NCBI RefSeq assembly: GCF_013359775.1
Contig: NZ_JABMCI010000066.1
Span: forward strand, 124,001 to 188,000
Direction: 5' to 3'
Length of the DNA: 64,000 nt
Origin: Cellulomonas humilata
Lineage (GTDB): Bacteria; Actinomycetota; Actinomycetes; Actinomycetales; Cellulomonadaceae
The stretch's first letter is position 1. Each line of letters starts with the position of its first letter. The notes beneath the pieces were generated by a model, which saw only the letters and a list, made by a program, of their open reading frames with translations, was not told where the DNA came from and did not search any database. The translations under genes were made by a program, and so were the position numbers. Positions 1 through 8,320 of the stretch are shown piece by piece.

Positions 1-1
1 G

Positions 2-295
2 GTGTTCGTCATCGTGCCCTCGCCGCGCGGTCGCGACTCGCTGCACTCCAAGGTGGTCTCCAACATCCAGGAGATCCGCGCCCGTGGTGCGCGCACGCTG
101 GTGATCGCCGAGGACGGCGACACGGACGTGCTGCCGTACGCGGACGAGGTGTTCTACGTCCCGCAGTCGCCGACCCTGCTGGCGCCCCTGCTGGCCGTGG
201 TGCCGCTCCAGATCTTCGCGTGCGAGCTGGCCACCGCCAAGGGGCTCGACGTGGACCAGCCGCGCAACCTCGCGAAGTCCGTCACGGTCGAGTGA
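2..295 (+). CDS. glmS: Glucosamine-6-phosphate synthase (GlmS), C-terminal fragment
   Basis: This is the last 97 or so codons of glutamine--fructose-6-phosphate aminotransferase, cut by the window edge, so the first codon shown is not the true start. GlmS makes glucosamine-6-phosphate from fructose-6-phosphate and glutamine, the entry step to UDP-GlcNAc and cell wall synthesis. The fragment holds the end of the second SIS (isomerase) domain and the characteristic C-terminal tail with LATAKGLDVDQPRNLAKSVTVE-type residues (KGLDVDQPRNLAKSVTVE at the very end). acpS follows after an 18-base gap, as in other actinobacteria. Confidence 0.93.
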   Translation: MFVIVPSPRGRDSLHSKVVSNIQEIRARGARTLVIAEDGDTDVLPYADEVFYVPQSPTLLAPLLAVVPLQIFACELATAKGLDVDQPRNLAKSVTVE

Positions 296-313
296 TGTGC
301 GCATGAGCCCAGC

Positions 314-667
314 GTGATCATCGGCGTCGGGATCGACGTCGTCGACGTCGCGCGGTTCGTCGACACCCTGCACCGGGTGCCCGCCCTGCGCGACCGGCTG
401 TTCACGCCCGAGGAGCGGCAGATGCCGGAGACCTCGCTGGCCGCGCGGTTCGCGGCCAAGGAGGCGATCGCCAAGGCGCTCGGCGCTCCCGCGGGGATGA
501 GCTGGCAGGACGCGACGGTGCGCCGGATCTCCGGTGCGCAGCCGGTGGTGGAGGTGGTCGGCACGGTCGCCGCCGCTGCGGCCGCGCTCGGCGTGGACCG
601 GTTCCACCTGTCCATCTCCCACGACGCCGGCATCGCGTCCGCCGTGGTGGTCGCCGAGCGCGACTGA
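314..667 (+). CDS. acpS: Holo-[acyl-carrier-protein] synthase
   Basis: AcpS transfers 4'-phosphopantetheine from CoA to acyl carrier protein and is essential for fatty acid synthesis. The 117-residue length is normal for the family. The N-terminal [12 protein letters not shown] (Asp8) and the central [12 protein letters not shown] (Glu50) are the two conserved motifs that bind magnesium and CoA. The GTG at 314 is chosen because the family starts directly at this beta strand. The gene ends 4 bases before the 3' end of the convergent LLM oxidoreductase gene. Confidence 0.93.
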   Translation: MIIGVGIDVVDVARFVDTLHRVPALRDRLFTPEERQMPETSLAARFAAKEAIAKALGAPAGMSWQDATVRRISGAQPVVEVVGTVAAAAAALGVDRFHLSISHDAGIASAVVVAERD

Positions 668-671
668 CGCC

Positions 672-1658
672 TCAGCGCAGCGCGGGGACGACCTCGTTCT
701 CGAACAGCTCGATGCCCGAGCGGTCGTAGGCGGCCTCCGCGAAGTAGGTGATCGCGTAGGTCATGCCGAGCGCCTGGAGGGCCTGGAGCTTCTCGACGAT
801 CTGCTCCGGGGTGCCCACCAGCGGGCCGTTGCGGAAGTCCTCGGCGATCCCGGCCGCCTTGGCGGGCACGGTGGTGCTCAGGTGCTCCTCGACCCAGGCG
901 ATCCGGTCGTCGACGTCGGCCTGCGTGGCCCCGATGACGACGTTGTAGTTGGCCGAGCGGGTGATCTCCTCGAACGGGCGCCCGATCGCCTCGCAGTGCC
1001 CGCGCAGGATCTGCGACTTGTGCGCGAACCCCTCAAGGGACCCGTCGAAGTTGGTGTACGTCGCGTGCTCGGCCGCGATGCGCAGCGTCTTCTTCTCGCC
1101 GCCGCCCGCGATCCACAGCGGCGGTCCGTCCACCTGGAGGGGCAGCGGCGACAGCTGCGCGCCGTTGACCTGGTAGTGCTCGCCGTCCAGCGTCGCGGTG
1201 CCGTTGGTCCACATCTGCTTGAAGATCTGCACGCCCTCGTCGAGCATCGCGATCCGGGTGCCGGCGGACGGGAAGCCGTAGCCGTACGCGAGCCACTCGT
1301 GCTCGTACCAGCCGGCGCCGATGCCCATCTCCACGCGGCCGCCCGAGATGATGTCGGCCGTGGTGGCCACCTTGGCCAGGTAGGCCGGGTTGCGGTACGC
1401 CATGCAGGTGCACATCTGGCCCAGCCGGACGCGGCTGGTCGAGGCGGCGAACGCGTTGATGAGGCTCCAGGCCTCGTGGGTGGCCTCGCCGTTGGGCTCC
1501 GGCACCGCGTGGAAGTGGTCGTAGACCCAGATCGAGTCGTAGGCGGTGCCCTCGTCGGCGTGCTTGGCCAGACCGCTCATGGTCTGCCAGTGGTCGTGGG
1601 GGTCGATGCCGGTGAGGTCCTGCCGCCAGCCCTGAGGGATGAAGAGTCCGAAGCGCAT
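672..1658 (-). CDS. LLM class (F420-type) oxidoreductase
   Basis: A 328-residue luciferase-like TIM-barrel oxidoreductase. It starts MRFGLFIPQGW and carries the central GRVEMGIGAGWYEHEWLAYG region typical of actinobacterial F420-dependent members; the exact substrate cannot be told. The cofactor assignment is by family resemblance, not by a visible unique residue. A longer in-frame reading exists upstream but overlaps nnr antisense and is rejected. The ATG is preceded 7 bases upstream by a TAACGT -10 hexamer, suggesting a leaderless transcript. Convergent with acpS. Confidence 0.85.
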   Translation of the reverse strand: MRFGLFIPQGWRQDLTGIDPHDHWQTMSGLAKHADEGTAYDSIWVYDHFHAVPEPNGEATHEAWSLINAFAASTSRVRLGQMCTCMAYRNPAYLAKVATTADIISGGRVEMGIGAGWYEHEWLAYGYGFPSAGTRIAMLDEGVQIFKQMWTNGTATLDGEHYQVNGAQLSPLPLQVDGPPLWIAGGGEKKTLRIAAEHATYTNFDGSLEGFAHKSQILRGHCEAIGRPFEEITRSANYNVVIGATQADVDDRIAWVEEHLSTTVPAKAAGIAEDFRNGPLVGTPEQIVEKLQALQALGMTYAITYFAEAAYDRSGIELFENEVVPALR

Positions 1659-1665
1659 GCCGGGC

Positions 1666-1671
1666 ACGTTA
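1666..1671 (-). promoter_or_regulatory. -10 hexamer (TAACGT) of the LLM oxidoreductase gene
   Basis: Read on the minus strand, TAACGT lies 7 bases before the ATG, the spacing expected when transcription begins at or next to the start codon. No Shine-Dalgarno sequence fits in the gap. The same arrangement recurs at many genes in this window. Confidence 0.5.
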
Positions 1672-1746
1672 CCTGCGCATCCGGCGGCGTGCCCCCGCTC
1701 CGGTCGAATCGATCCGAACAGACAGCCGGTCCGCCGACCCACCAGG

Positions 1747-3240
1747 ATGAGAGTCGTGCTGCAGACCTGGACCTCCGCGCAGGTGCGCGCTGCCGAGCAG
1801 CCCCTGCTGGCTGCGGGCGTCCCGTTGATGGAGCGCGCCGCGTTCGCCCTGCACGTGCACACGGCCGCCGCGCTGCGGGAGCTGCGGGGCGGCGTGGCAG
1901 GCGCGCGGGTGGTCGTGCTCGTCGGGCCGGGCAACAACGGGGGCGACGCCCTGTACGCCGGGGCGCTGCTGGCCCGCCGCGGCGTCGCCGTCCACGCGGT
2001 GCTGACCGCGACGCGCGCCCACGAGGCGGGGCTGGCCGCGCTCCTGCGGGCCGGCGGCCGCGCGGTGCAGCTGGCCGAGCCGGTCGACGAGGTCGCGGCG
2101 CTCGCAGCCGGCGCCGACGTCGTGCTCGACGGCGTGCTCGGCATCGGGGCGGACGGCTCCGGGCTGCGCGGGGTCTCCGGCGCGCTCGTCGACGCGATCG
2201 TCGCGCGCGGCCGCCCGTACGTCGTCGCGGTCGACCTGCCGTCGGGACTCGGGGTCGACGACGGGCGTCGCGACGGCGTCGTGCTCGACGCCGACCTCAC
2301 GGTGACGTTCGGCGCCGCGAAGCCCTGCCTGCTGCTTCCCCCGGGTGCCCGTGCGGCCGGGCGGGTGGTGCTGGTCGACCTCGGCCTCGACCCGGCCGGA
2401 GCCCCCGAGGTGGTCCGGCTCGACCCGTCCGACGTCGCCGCCCTCTGGCCCGTGCCGGCGCCGGACGCGCACAAGTACACCCGGGGCGTCCTCGGGGTGG
2501 TGGCGGGTTCGCGCGCGTACCAGGGCGCCGCCGTGCTGACCACGGGTGCGGCCGTCCGTGCGGGTGTCGGGATGGTGCGGTACCTGGGCGACGCGGGGGA
2601 CGCCGTCGTCGCGGCGCACCCGGAGGTGGTCGTCGGCCACGGGCGGGTGCAGGCGTGGGTGTTCGGGCCGGGGGTCTCGCCGGACGACGCAGGCCAGCGA
2701 CGGCGGATCGAGTACGCGTTCGAGCACGTGCTGGAGCGCGGGGAGGCCGCGGTGGTCGACGCCGGTGCCCTGGAGCTGCTGCCGCCGCACGTCGGGCCCC
2801 ACGCGGTGCTCACCCCGCACGCGGGGGAGCTTGCTCGCGTGCTGACCCTGCGGGGTGAGCAGGTCGACCGGGCCGGGGTCGAGGCGGAGCCGCTGCGCTG
2901 GGCCCGCCGCGCCCACGAGCTGACGGGCGCGACGGTCCTGCTCAAAGGGCCGGTGACGGTCGTCGCGGGGGCGCACGGGGCGGTCTACGCGCAGGCGGAC
3001 GCGCCGGCGTGGCTCTCGACCGCGGGGGCAGGGGACGTGCTGGCGGGACTGCTGGGCGCCCTGCTCGCCGGCCGCGTGGACGACGTGCACGACGACCCTT
3101 CGCTCGCCGCGGCGCTCGCGGCGACGGCTGCACTGGTGCACGGGCGCGCCGCGCACCGCGCCAACCCCGACGGCCCGATCAGTGCCCGGGCGGTGGCGGA
3201 CGCCCTGCCGGGCACGATCGCGGAGGTCCTCGCCGGATGA
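1747..3240 (+). CDS. nnr: Bifunctional NAD(P)H-hydrate epimerase / ADP-dependent dehydratase
   Basis: A 497-residue repair enzyme fusing the YjeF N-domain (roughly residues 1-210, epimerase) with the ribokinase-like dehydratase domain (about 230-490), which together restore damaged NADHX/NADPHX. Visible motifs are VGPGNNGGDALYAG near residue 55 and DLPSGLGVDDG in the epimerase half, and LTPHAGEL plus STAGAGDVLAGLLG near the C-terminus, the nucleotide-binding part of the dehydratase. The ATG at 1747 fits the family N-terminus (QTWTSAQVRAAEQPLL); an upstream in-frame start would add 36 residues of non-homologous sequence. The stop overlaps the next start (ATGA). Confidence 0.93.
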   Translation: MRVVLQTWTSAQVRAAEQPLLAAGVPLMERAAFALHVHTAAALRELRGGVAGARVVVLVGPGNNGGDALYAGALLARRGVAVHAVLTATRAHEAGLAALLRAGGRAVQLAEPVDEVAALAAGADVVLDGVLGIGADGSGLRGVSGALVDAIVARGRPYVVAVDLPSGLGVDDGRRDGVVLDADLTVTFGAAKPCLLLPPGARAAGRVVLVDLGLDPAGAPEVVRLDPSDVAALWPVPAPDAHKYTRGVLGVVAGSRAYQGAAVLTTGAAVRAGVGMVRYLGDAGDAVVAAHPEVVVGHGRVQAWVFGPGVSPDDAGQRRRIEYAFEHVLERGEAAVVDAGALELLPPHVGPHAVLTPHAGELARVLTLRGEQVDRAGVEAEPLRWARRAHELTGATVLLKGPVTVVAGAHGAVYAQADAPAWLSTAGAGDVLAGLLGALLAGRVDDVHDDPSLAAALAATAALVHGRAAHRANPDGPISARAVADALPGTIAEVLAG

Positions 3241-3851
3241 CGCTCACCCCCGAGCTGCTCGCCCGCGTGGACGCTCTGCTGGCGAACGGCCCGCGCCGGC
3301 TCCTCGGCATCGTCGGGGCGCCCGGCGCCGGGAAGTCGACGGTGGCCGCGGACGTGGTCGCCGCCGTCGGGAGTACCGCGGTCGCCGTGCCGATGGACGG
3401 GTTCCACCTCGCGCAGACCGAGCTCGAGCGGATCGGCCGCGCGGACCGCAAGGGGGCGCCGGACACGTTCGACGCGGACGGCTTCGTCGCGCTGCTGACC
3501 CGCCTGCGGGACCCGGCGCGCACCGTCTACGCCCCCGAGTACCGCCGCGACCTGCGCAACCCGGTGGCCGGCGCCATCGCGGTCCCGCCCGCAGTCCGGC
3601 TGGTAGTGGTCGAGGGGAACTACCTGCTGCTCGACGACCACGGGTTCGGCCCCGTGGCGGACCTGCTCGACGAGACGTGGTTCCTGGCGCCCGACGACGG
3701 CCTGCGGCTGGACCGGCTGGTGGCGCGGCACGAGGCGTTCGGCAAGTCCCCCGAGGCCGCCCGCGCCTGGTCGCACGGCCCGGACGAGCGCAACGCCCGG
3801 CTCGTCGCGGCGACCGCCGGGCGTGCCGACGTGATCGTCCGTCCCGCCTGA
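3237..3851 (+). CDS. Nucleoside/nucleotide kinase family protein (uridine kinase-like P-loop)
   Basis: A 204-residue P-loop kinase with Walker A GAPGAGKST at residues 27-35, the PMDGFHL motif typical of the uridine kinase/pantothenate kinase/fructose-transport-associated YggC group, and a VVVEGNYLLLDD substrate strand. Exact substrate unknown. It is translationally coupled to nnr through an ATGA overlap and is followed after 23 bases by alr, a position it keeps in related actinobacteria as far as I recall. Confidence 0.8.
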   Translation: MTLTPELLARVDALLANGPRRLLGIVGAPGAGKSTVAADVVAAVGSTAVAVPMDGFHLAQTELERIGRADRKGAPDTFDADGFVALLTRLRDPARTVYAPEYRRDLRNPVAGAIAVPPAVRLVVVEGNYLLLDDHGFGPVADLLDETWFLAPDDGLRLDRLVARHEAFGKSPEAARAWSHGPDERNARLVAATAGRADVIVRPA

Positions 3852-3874
3852 CGGACGGTGCGAGACTGGTCGCC

Positions 3875-5035
3875 GTGAGCTACCCCGCACGCGCAGTCGT
3901 CGACCTCGCCGCCGTCCGCGCCAACGTCCGGTCGCTGGCCGCCCACGCACCGACCGCCCAGGTGATGGCCGTCGTCAAGGCGGACGGCTACGGGCACGGC
4001 CTCGTGCCGACGGCCACGGCTGCCCTGGCCGGGGGCGCCACCTGGCTCGGTGCCGCCCAGGTGGACGAGGTCCTCGCCCTGCGGCGCGCAGGGATCGCCG
4101 ACGCCCGGATCCTCACGTGGCTGTACGCACCCGGTGCCGCCCTGCGCGAGGCCGTCGAGGCGGACATCGACGTCTCCGTCTCCGCGCCGTGGGCCCTGGC
4201 CGAGCTCGCCGCCGCCGCGCGGGCGTCGGGCCGGACCGCGCGCGCCCACCTCAAGGTCGACACCGGCCTGGGCCGGAACGGGCTGACGCCGGGCGACCTG
4301 GCGGACGTGCTCCCCGAGGTCCTGCGCCTGCGGGCGGAGGGGGCCGTCGAGGTGGTCGGGCTCTGGAGCCACTTCGCGTTCGCCGACGAGCCCGAGCACC
4401 CGACAGTGAAGCTCCAGGCCGAGGTGTTCGCGGAGACCCTCGAGACGGTCGAGCGCGCCGGCGTGACCCTCGAGGTCCGGCACCTGGCCAACTCGGCGGC
4501 CACGCTCACCACGCCGGCCGCGCACTACGACCTGGTGCGGCCGGGCATCGCGGTCTACGGGCTGTCGCCGGTGCCGCAGCTCGGGGGACCCGACGACTTC
4601 GGGCTCGTGCCCGCGATGACGCTGGAGGCCGAGCTGGCGAACGTCAAGCGCGTCCCCGCCGGGCAGGGTGTCTCGTACGCGCACCAGTACGAGACCCCGC
4701 AGGACACCGTGCTCGGCCTGGTGCCCCTCGGGTACGCCGACGGCATCCCGCGGCACGCGTCCGGCACGCAGGAGCGGCCCGGCGGACCGGTGCGGGTGGG
4801 CGGCCGCACGCTCGGGGTGGCCGGCCGCGTGTGCATGGACCAGGTGGTGCTCGACCTCGGCCCGGGCGCCACGGAGCAGGCCGGGGACCGGGTGGAGCTC
4901 TTCGGCACCGGGCGCGACGGCGGGCCGACCGCAGAGGACTGGGCGCGCGTCGCGGGAACCATCTCCTACGAGATCGTCACCCGGGTCGGCGCGCGTGTCC
5001 CGCGGGTGCACGTCGACAGCGAGGTCCCGGCATGA
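3875..5035 (+). CDS. alr: Alanine racemase
   Basis: A 386-residue PLP enzyme that makes D-alanine for peptidoglycan. Lys35 in VMAVVKADGYGHG is the PLP-binding lysine and Tyr near residue 268 (SYAHQY) is the second catalytic base; GRVCMDQVVLD marks the C-terminal barrel. The GTG at 3875 sits 7 bases after a GAGACT hexamer, a weak match to the leaderless promoters seen elsewhere in the window. The gene overlaps tsaE by ATGA, so cell wall and tRNA-modification genes share a transcript. Confidence 0.95.
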   Translation: MSYPARAVVDLAAVRANVRSLAAHAPTAQVMAVVKADGYGHGLVPTATAALAGGATWLGAAQVDEVLALRRAGIADARILTWLYAPGAALREAVEADIDVSVSAPWALAELAAAARASGRTARAHLKVDTGLGRNGLTPGDLADVLPEVLRLRAEGAVEVVGLWSHFAFADEPEHPTVKLQAEVFAETLETVERAGVTLEVRHLANSAATLTTPAAHYDLVRPGIAVYGLSPVPQLGGPDDFGLVPAMTLEAELANVKRVPAGQGVSYAHQYETPQDTVLGLVPLGYADGIPRHASGTQERPGGPVRVGGRTLGVAGRVCMDQVVLDLGPGATEQAGDRVELFGTGRDGGPTAEDWARVAGTISYEIVTRVGARVPRVHVDSEVPA

Positions 5036-5565
5036 GCGCCGTCACCGTCCGGCTCCCCGACGCCGACGCCACCCGCGCGTACGGCCGGGCGCTCGCGGGC
5101 GTGCTGCGGGCGGGTGACCTCGTCGTGCTCACGGGCGACCTGGGGGCGGGCAAGACGACGCTCACGCAGGGGATCGGGGTCGGGCTGCACGTGCGCGGGC
5201 AGGTGGCGTCGCCGACGTTCATCATCGCCCGCGAGCACCCGCCGGTCCCGCGCGAGGACGGCTCGACCGGTCCCACGCTCGTGCACGTCGACGCGTACCG
5301 GCTCGGCTCGCTCGACGAGGTGGACGCCCTCGACCTCGACGCGAGCCTGGAGGAGGCCGTGACCGTGGTCGAGTGGGGTGAGGGCTGGGTGGAGTCGCTC
5401 GCGCAGGACCGCCTCGAGGTCGTCCTGGCCCGCCCCCGCGGCGGCGCGCTGACCGACGACGACCTCGACGACGCGGCCGCGGGGGAGCGTGTGGTCACCG
5501 TGCGTGCCGTGGGCGCACGCTGGGCGGACGTCGCGCTGCCCGACGCCGACCCGGTGGCAGGCTGA
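5032..5565 (+). CDS. tsaE: tRNA threonylcarbamoyladenosine biosynthesis ATPase TsaE
   Basis: A 177-residue ATPase subunit of the TsaB-TsaD-TsaE complex that makes t6A37 in ANN-decoding tRNAs. Walker A GDLGAGKTT is at residues 35-43, followed by the family SPTF.I motif (VASPTFIIARE) and HVDAYRLGSLDEVDALDLD. It is somewhat longer than the usual 150-160 residues because of insertions such as PPVPREDGSTG. The start overlaps the alr stop; tsaB follows after 5 bases. Confidence 0.93.
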   Translation: MSAVTVRLPDADATRAYGRALAGVLRAGDLVVLTGDLGAGKTTLTQGIGVGLHVRGQVASPTFIIAREHPPVPREDGSTGPTLVHVDAYRLGSLDEVDALDLDASLEEAVTVVEWGEGWVESLAQDRLEVVLARPRGGALTDDDLDDAAAGERVVTVRAVGARWADVALPDADPVAG

Positions 5566-5570
5566 GCGCC

Positions 5571-6254
5571 GTGCCCGTCCTCGCCCTCGACACCTCCGCC
5601 GCCGTCGCGGTTGCCCTGACCGACGACGCCGGGGTGGTCCTCGCCGCCCGCTCCGACGCGCAGCAGCGGCACCACGCCGAGCTGCTGGCCCCGATGATCG
5701 CGGACGTCCTCGCGGAGGCGGGCGTGGACCGGCGCGAGCTCACCGCCGTGGTCGTCGGCACCGGTCCTGCGCCGTTCACCGGCCTCCGGGTCGGGCTCGT
5801 CACGGCCCGGACCCTCGCGCTCGCGCTCGGCATCCCCGTGCACGGCGTCCCGAGCCTCGACGCGGTGGCGCTCCAGGCGTCGCGCGCCCTGCCGCCCGGC
5901 ACGGACGTGCTCGTGGTCACCGACGCGCGGCGCCGCGAGGTCTACTGGGCCCTGTACCGGCTGGTCGAGCCGGGCGCGATCGACGTGCTCGCCGGCCCGG
6001 AGGTCGCGGCGCCCGCTGATGTCGCCGCCGACCCGCGCACCGTGGGCGCCGTGGCGATCGGACGGGGAGCGCTCCTGTACGCCGAGGTGCTGAGCGGTGG
6101 TGCCACGACCGACGTGCTCGACCCCGACCCCGCCGACCTCGCGCGACTGGCGCTGGCGCGGACCGCCGCGGGCCAGCCGCTCGGCACCGAGCCGCTGTAC
6201 CTGCGCCGCCCGGACGCCGTCCCGCAGGCGGCCCGCAAGCGCGTGCTGGGATGA
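5571..6254 (+). CDS. tsaB: tRNA threonylcarbamoyladenosine biosynthesis protein TsaB
   Basis: A 227-residue ASKHA-fold protein, the catalytically inactive partner that scaffolds TsaD. It begins VLALDTSAAVAVAL and contains the GTGPAPFTGLRVGLVTARTLALALGIPVHGV segment diagnostic of the family. GTG start; a CAGGCT hexamer lies 7 bases upstream but the gene is clearly also cotranscribed with tsaE. Overlaps rimI by ATGA. Confidence 0.93.
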   Translation: MPVLALDTSAAVAVALTDDAGVVLAARSDAQQRHHAELLAPMIADVLAEAGVDRRELTAVVVGTGPAPFTGLRVGLVTARTLALALGIPVHGVPSLDAVALQASRALPPGTDVLVVTDARRREVYWALYRLVEPGAIDVLAGPEVAAPADVAADPRTVGAVAIGRGALLYAEVLSGGATTDVLDPDPADLARLALARTAAGQPLGTEPLYLRRPDAVPQAARKRVLG

Positions 6255-6733
6255 CCGGGCAGCCGGTCGAGGTCGTCGTCCGCCCCCTGCGCCCGGCGGA
6301 CCTGCCGGCCCTGATGCGCATGGAGGTGGAGCTGTTCGAGGCGGCCGCCTGGTCGCCCGAGAGCCTGGCCTCCGAGATCGGGGGACCCGGGCGGTGGTAC
6401 GTGGGGGCGGTCGTCGACGGCGAGCTGGTCGGGTACGCGGGCCTGTGGTTCGACGGGTTCGACGCGCAGGTGATGACCATCGGCACCGACGAGCGGTTCC
6501 AGGGGCGCGGCCTGGGCCGGCACATGCTGGAGAACCTGCTGGACCGGGCCCGCACGCTGGGCGCCGCGGTGGTGCTCCTCGAGGTGCGCGTGGACAACGA
6601 CCCCGCCATCCACCTGTACGAGAGCGTGGGCTTCGAGAAGCTCGGGATGCGCCGGGCCTACTACCAGCCGGGCAACATCGACGCGTGGACCATGCGCCTG
6701 GCGCTGCGCCACGACGAAGGGGGACCTGCATGA
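6251..6733 (+). CDS. rimI: Ribosomal protein S18-alanine N-acetyltransferase
   Basis: A 160-residue GNAT acetyltransferase. The acetyl-CoA loop is visible as RFQGRGLGRHMLENLL and the C-terminal EVRVDNDPAIHLYESVGFEKLGMRRAYY is the RimI signature. RimI genes sit with tsaB/tsaD in many bacteria, and this context supports the assignment over a generic GNAT. Both ends overlap neighbours by ATGA, so it is an internal operon gene. Confidence 0.9.
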   Translation: MTGQPVEVVVRPLRPADLPALMRMEVELFEAAAWSPESLASEIGGPGRWYVGAVVDGELVGYAGLWFDGFDAQVMTIGTDERFQGRGLGRHMLENLLDRARTLGAAVVLLEVRVDNDPAIHLYESVGFEKLGMRRAYYQPGNIDAWTMRLALRHDEGGPA

Positions 6734-7581
6734 CCCGGGACGCGGTCATCGTGGACGCCGAGGGGCTAGCGGCGGCGCTCGCGGGCGACGAGCCGCCCGT
6801 GCTGCTCGACGTGCGCTGGGCGCTGGGGCAGACCGACGGGCACGAGCGGTACCTGGCGGGGCACCTGCCGGGCGCGGTCTTCGTGGACCTGGACACCGAG
6901 CTGGCCGCGCCGCCGACCCCGCAGGACGGCCGGCACCCGCTGCCCGACCTCGGCCGGCTCGAGGCGGATGCGCGCCGCTGGGGCCTCTCCGGCGACCGGG
7001 CGGTCGTGGCGTACGACGCCGTCGGCGGGATGTCGGCGGCCCGCGTCTGGTGGCTGCTGCGCTGGGCCGGCCTCCGGGACGTACGGCTGCTGGACGGCGG
7101 GCTCGCGGCGTGGACCGCGGCGGGGTTCGCCCTCGAGGCCGGATCGGTGACGCCGGAGCCCGGAGACGTGGTGCTGGTCCCCGGTGCGCTGCCGACGATC
7201 GACGCCGACGAGGCCGCGGCCTGGACCGGATCCCTGCTCGACGCCCGCGCGGCCGAGCGGTACGCCGGTGACGTCGAGCCGGTCGACCCGCGGGCGGGCC
7301 ACATCCCGGGGGCGGTCTCGGTGCCGACCGCGGGGAACGTCGGCGCCGACGGGACGTTCCTGCCCGACGAGCAGCTGCGCGCGCGGTTCGCCGGCGTGGC
7401 CGGTCCGGTCGCGGTGTACTGCGGGTCCGGCGTCACCGCGGCGCACGAGGTGGCCGCGCTGGCCTCGATCGGCGTCGAGGCGGCGCTGTACCCGGGCTCG
7501 TGGTCGCAGTGGTCGAACGACCCCGCACGCCCGGTGGAGACGGGGAAGGCCGCGACCCCCGAGGGGACCGCGGCCTCCTGA
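6730..7581 (+). CDS. Two-domain sulfurtransferase (rhodanese family)
   Basis: A 283-residue tandem rhodanese. The N-terminal domain (about 1-130) lacks the active cysteine; the C-terminal domain carries Cys231 in YCGSGVTA, the persulfide loop of thiosulfate/3-mercaptopyruvate sulfurtransferases. It starts by ATGA overlap with rimI, ending the alr-tsaE-tsaB-rimI operon. Whether it donates sulfur to a specific pathway is not shown by the sequence. Confidence 0.88.
   Translation: MTRDAVIVDAEGLAAALAGDEPPVLLDVRWALGQTDGHERYLAGHLPGAVFVDLDTELAAPPTPQDGRHPLPDLGRLEADARRWGLSGDRAVVAYDAVGGMSAARVWWLLRWAGLRDVRLLDGGLAAWTAAGFALEAGSVTPEPGDVVLVPGALPTIDADEAAAWTGSLLDARAAERYAGDVEPVDPRAGHIPGAVSVPTAGNVGADGTFLPDEQLRARFAGVAGPVAVYCGSGVTAAHEVAALASIGVEAALYPGSWSQWSNDPARPVETGKAATPEGTAAS
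7548..7575 (+). terminator. Hairpin at the end of the rhodanese gene
   Basis: Arms GGCCGCG (7548-7554) and CGCGGCC (7569-7575) flank a loop that can pair further (CCCC/GGGG). It lies in the last codons of the gene and faces the convergent nitroreductase gene; no T-run follows. It could end transcription from either side. Confidence 0.4.
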
Positions 7582-7591
7582 GCCTGGTTGG

Positions 7592-8233
7592 TCAGACCGA
7601 GAGCGACGCCTGCGCGTAGCTCAGGCGCTCGGCGCGCGGGTAGTGCGTGCCGGCACCCTCGACGTGCCCGACGTTCACGACGAGGAGCGACTTCCAGCCG
7701 TTCTCCGCGAAGAAGTCGGCATCGATGCCCTGGGCGTCCATGCCGCCCATGGGGCCGGCGGCCAGGCCCGCGGCGCGCAGGCCGACGATCAGGTAGCCGG
7801 CCTGGATGAGGGCGTTCATCCGAGCCATCGACTCGCGCTGCTCGGGCTGACCCTCGAGCGCGTCGGCGAGCGCGGCCATGTGCGGCGCGAGCGTCGGGAT
7901 GTGCGCGTGGAAGCCGGTGTCGGCGGCGAGGACGAGCGTGACGGGGGCCTCGAGCACGCGATCGCGGTTGCCCTCGTTCATGTGGGCAGCCAGGCGTCGG
8001 CGGGCGTCGGGGGTGCGGACCACGAGCAGGCGCAGGGGGACCGTGTTGAGGGCGGTGGGGCCCCACTTGACCAGGTCGTAGACCGCGGCGAGCTGCTCGT
8101 CGCTGACCTCGTCGGGGGTGAACGCGGCGGCGGTGCGGGCCTCGCGGAACAGGAGGTCCGCGACGTCGTCGCCGACCGCCAGGCCGGAGGTGGGGAAGTC
8201 GAGGCCGTCCAGGACTGTGGCGTCAGTGGTCAT
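7592..8233 (-). CDS. Nitroreductase family protein (malonic semialdehyde reductase/RutE-like)
   Basis: A 213-residue flavin reductase of the HadB/RutE branch: [36 protein letters not shown] is the N-terminal FMN-binding and dimer region, and [13 protein letters not shown] with a C-terminal VNVGH are family marks. A TTG 18 bases further upstream is an alternative start, but the ATG at 8233 gives the expected length. It interrupts the otherwise conserved rimI-tsaD order on the opposite strand. A short inverted repeat lies just upstream. Confidence 0.85.
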   Translation of the reverse strand: MTTDATVLDGLDFPTSGLAVGDDVADLLFREARTAAAFTPDEVSDEQLAAVYDLVKWGPTALNTVPLRLLVVRTPDARRRLAAHMNEGNRDRVLEAPVTLVLAADTGFHAHIPTLAPHMAALADALEGQPEQRESMARMNALIQAGYLIVGLRAAGLAAGPMGGMDAQGIDADFFAENGWKSLLVVNVGHVEGAGTHYPRAERLSYAQASLSV

Positions 8234-8238
8234 GTGTC

Positions 8239-8252
8239 GTTGAAGCGTCAAC
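8239..8252. promoter_or_regulatory. Inverted repeat GTTGA-N4-TCAAC, candidate operator
   Basis: A perfect 5-bp inverted repeat with a 4-base spacer lies 5 bases before the nitroreductase start and in the divergent space to tsaD. MarR-type repressors often bind TTGA...TCAA half-sites; no such regulator is encoded next to it here. Confidence 0.35.
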
Positions 8253-8307
8253 TATCCATGGTTGTTCCGGGCAGCGAGGTGGCGGTCGTCACACCGTCGC
8301 GGCCACC

Positions 8308-8313
8308 TATCCT
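8308..8313 (+). promoter_or_regulatory. -10 hexamer (TATCCT) of tsaD
   Basis: TATCCT lies 7 bases before the tsaD ATG with no ribosome binding site between, so the transcript is probably leaderless. Confidence 0.5.
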
Positions 8314-8320
8314 GGTGCCC

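Noticed and set aside
534..2858. 774-codon plus-strand frame across acpS, LLM and nnr
   Set aside because: Lies across three well-supported genes in other frames and has no domain signal.
4977..8066. 1029-codon minus-strand frame
   Set aside because: Antisense to the tsaE-tsaB-rimI-rhodanese operon; biased composition.
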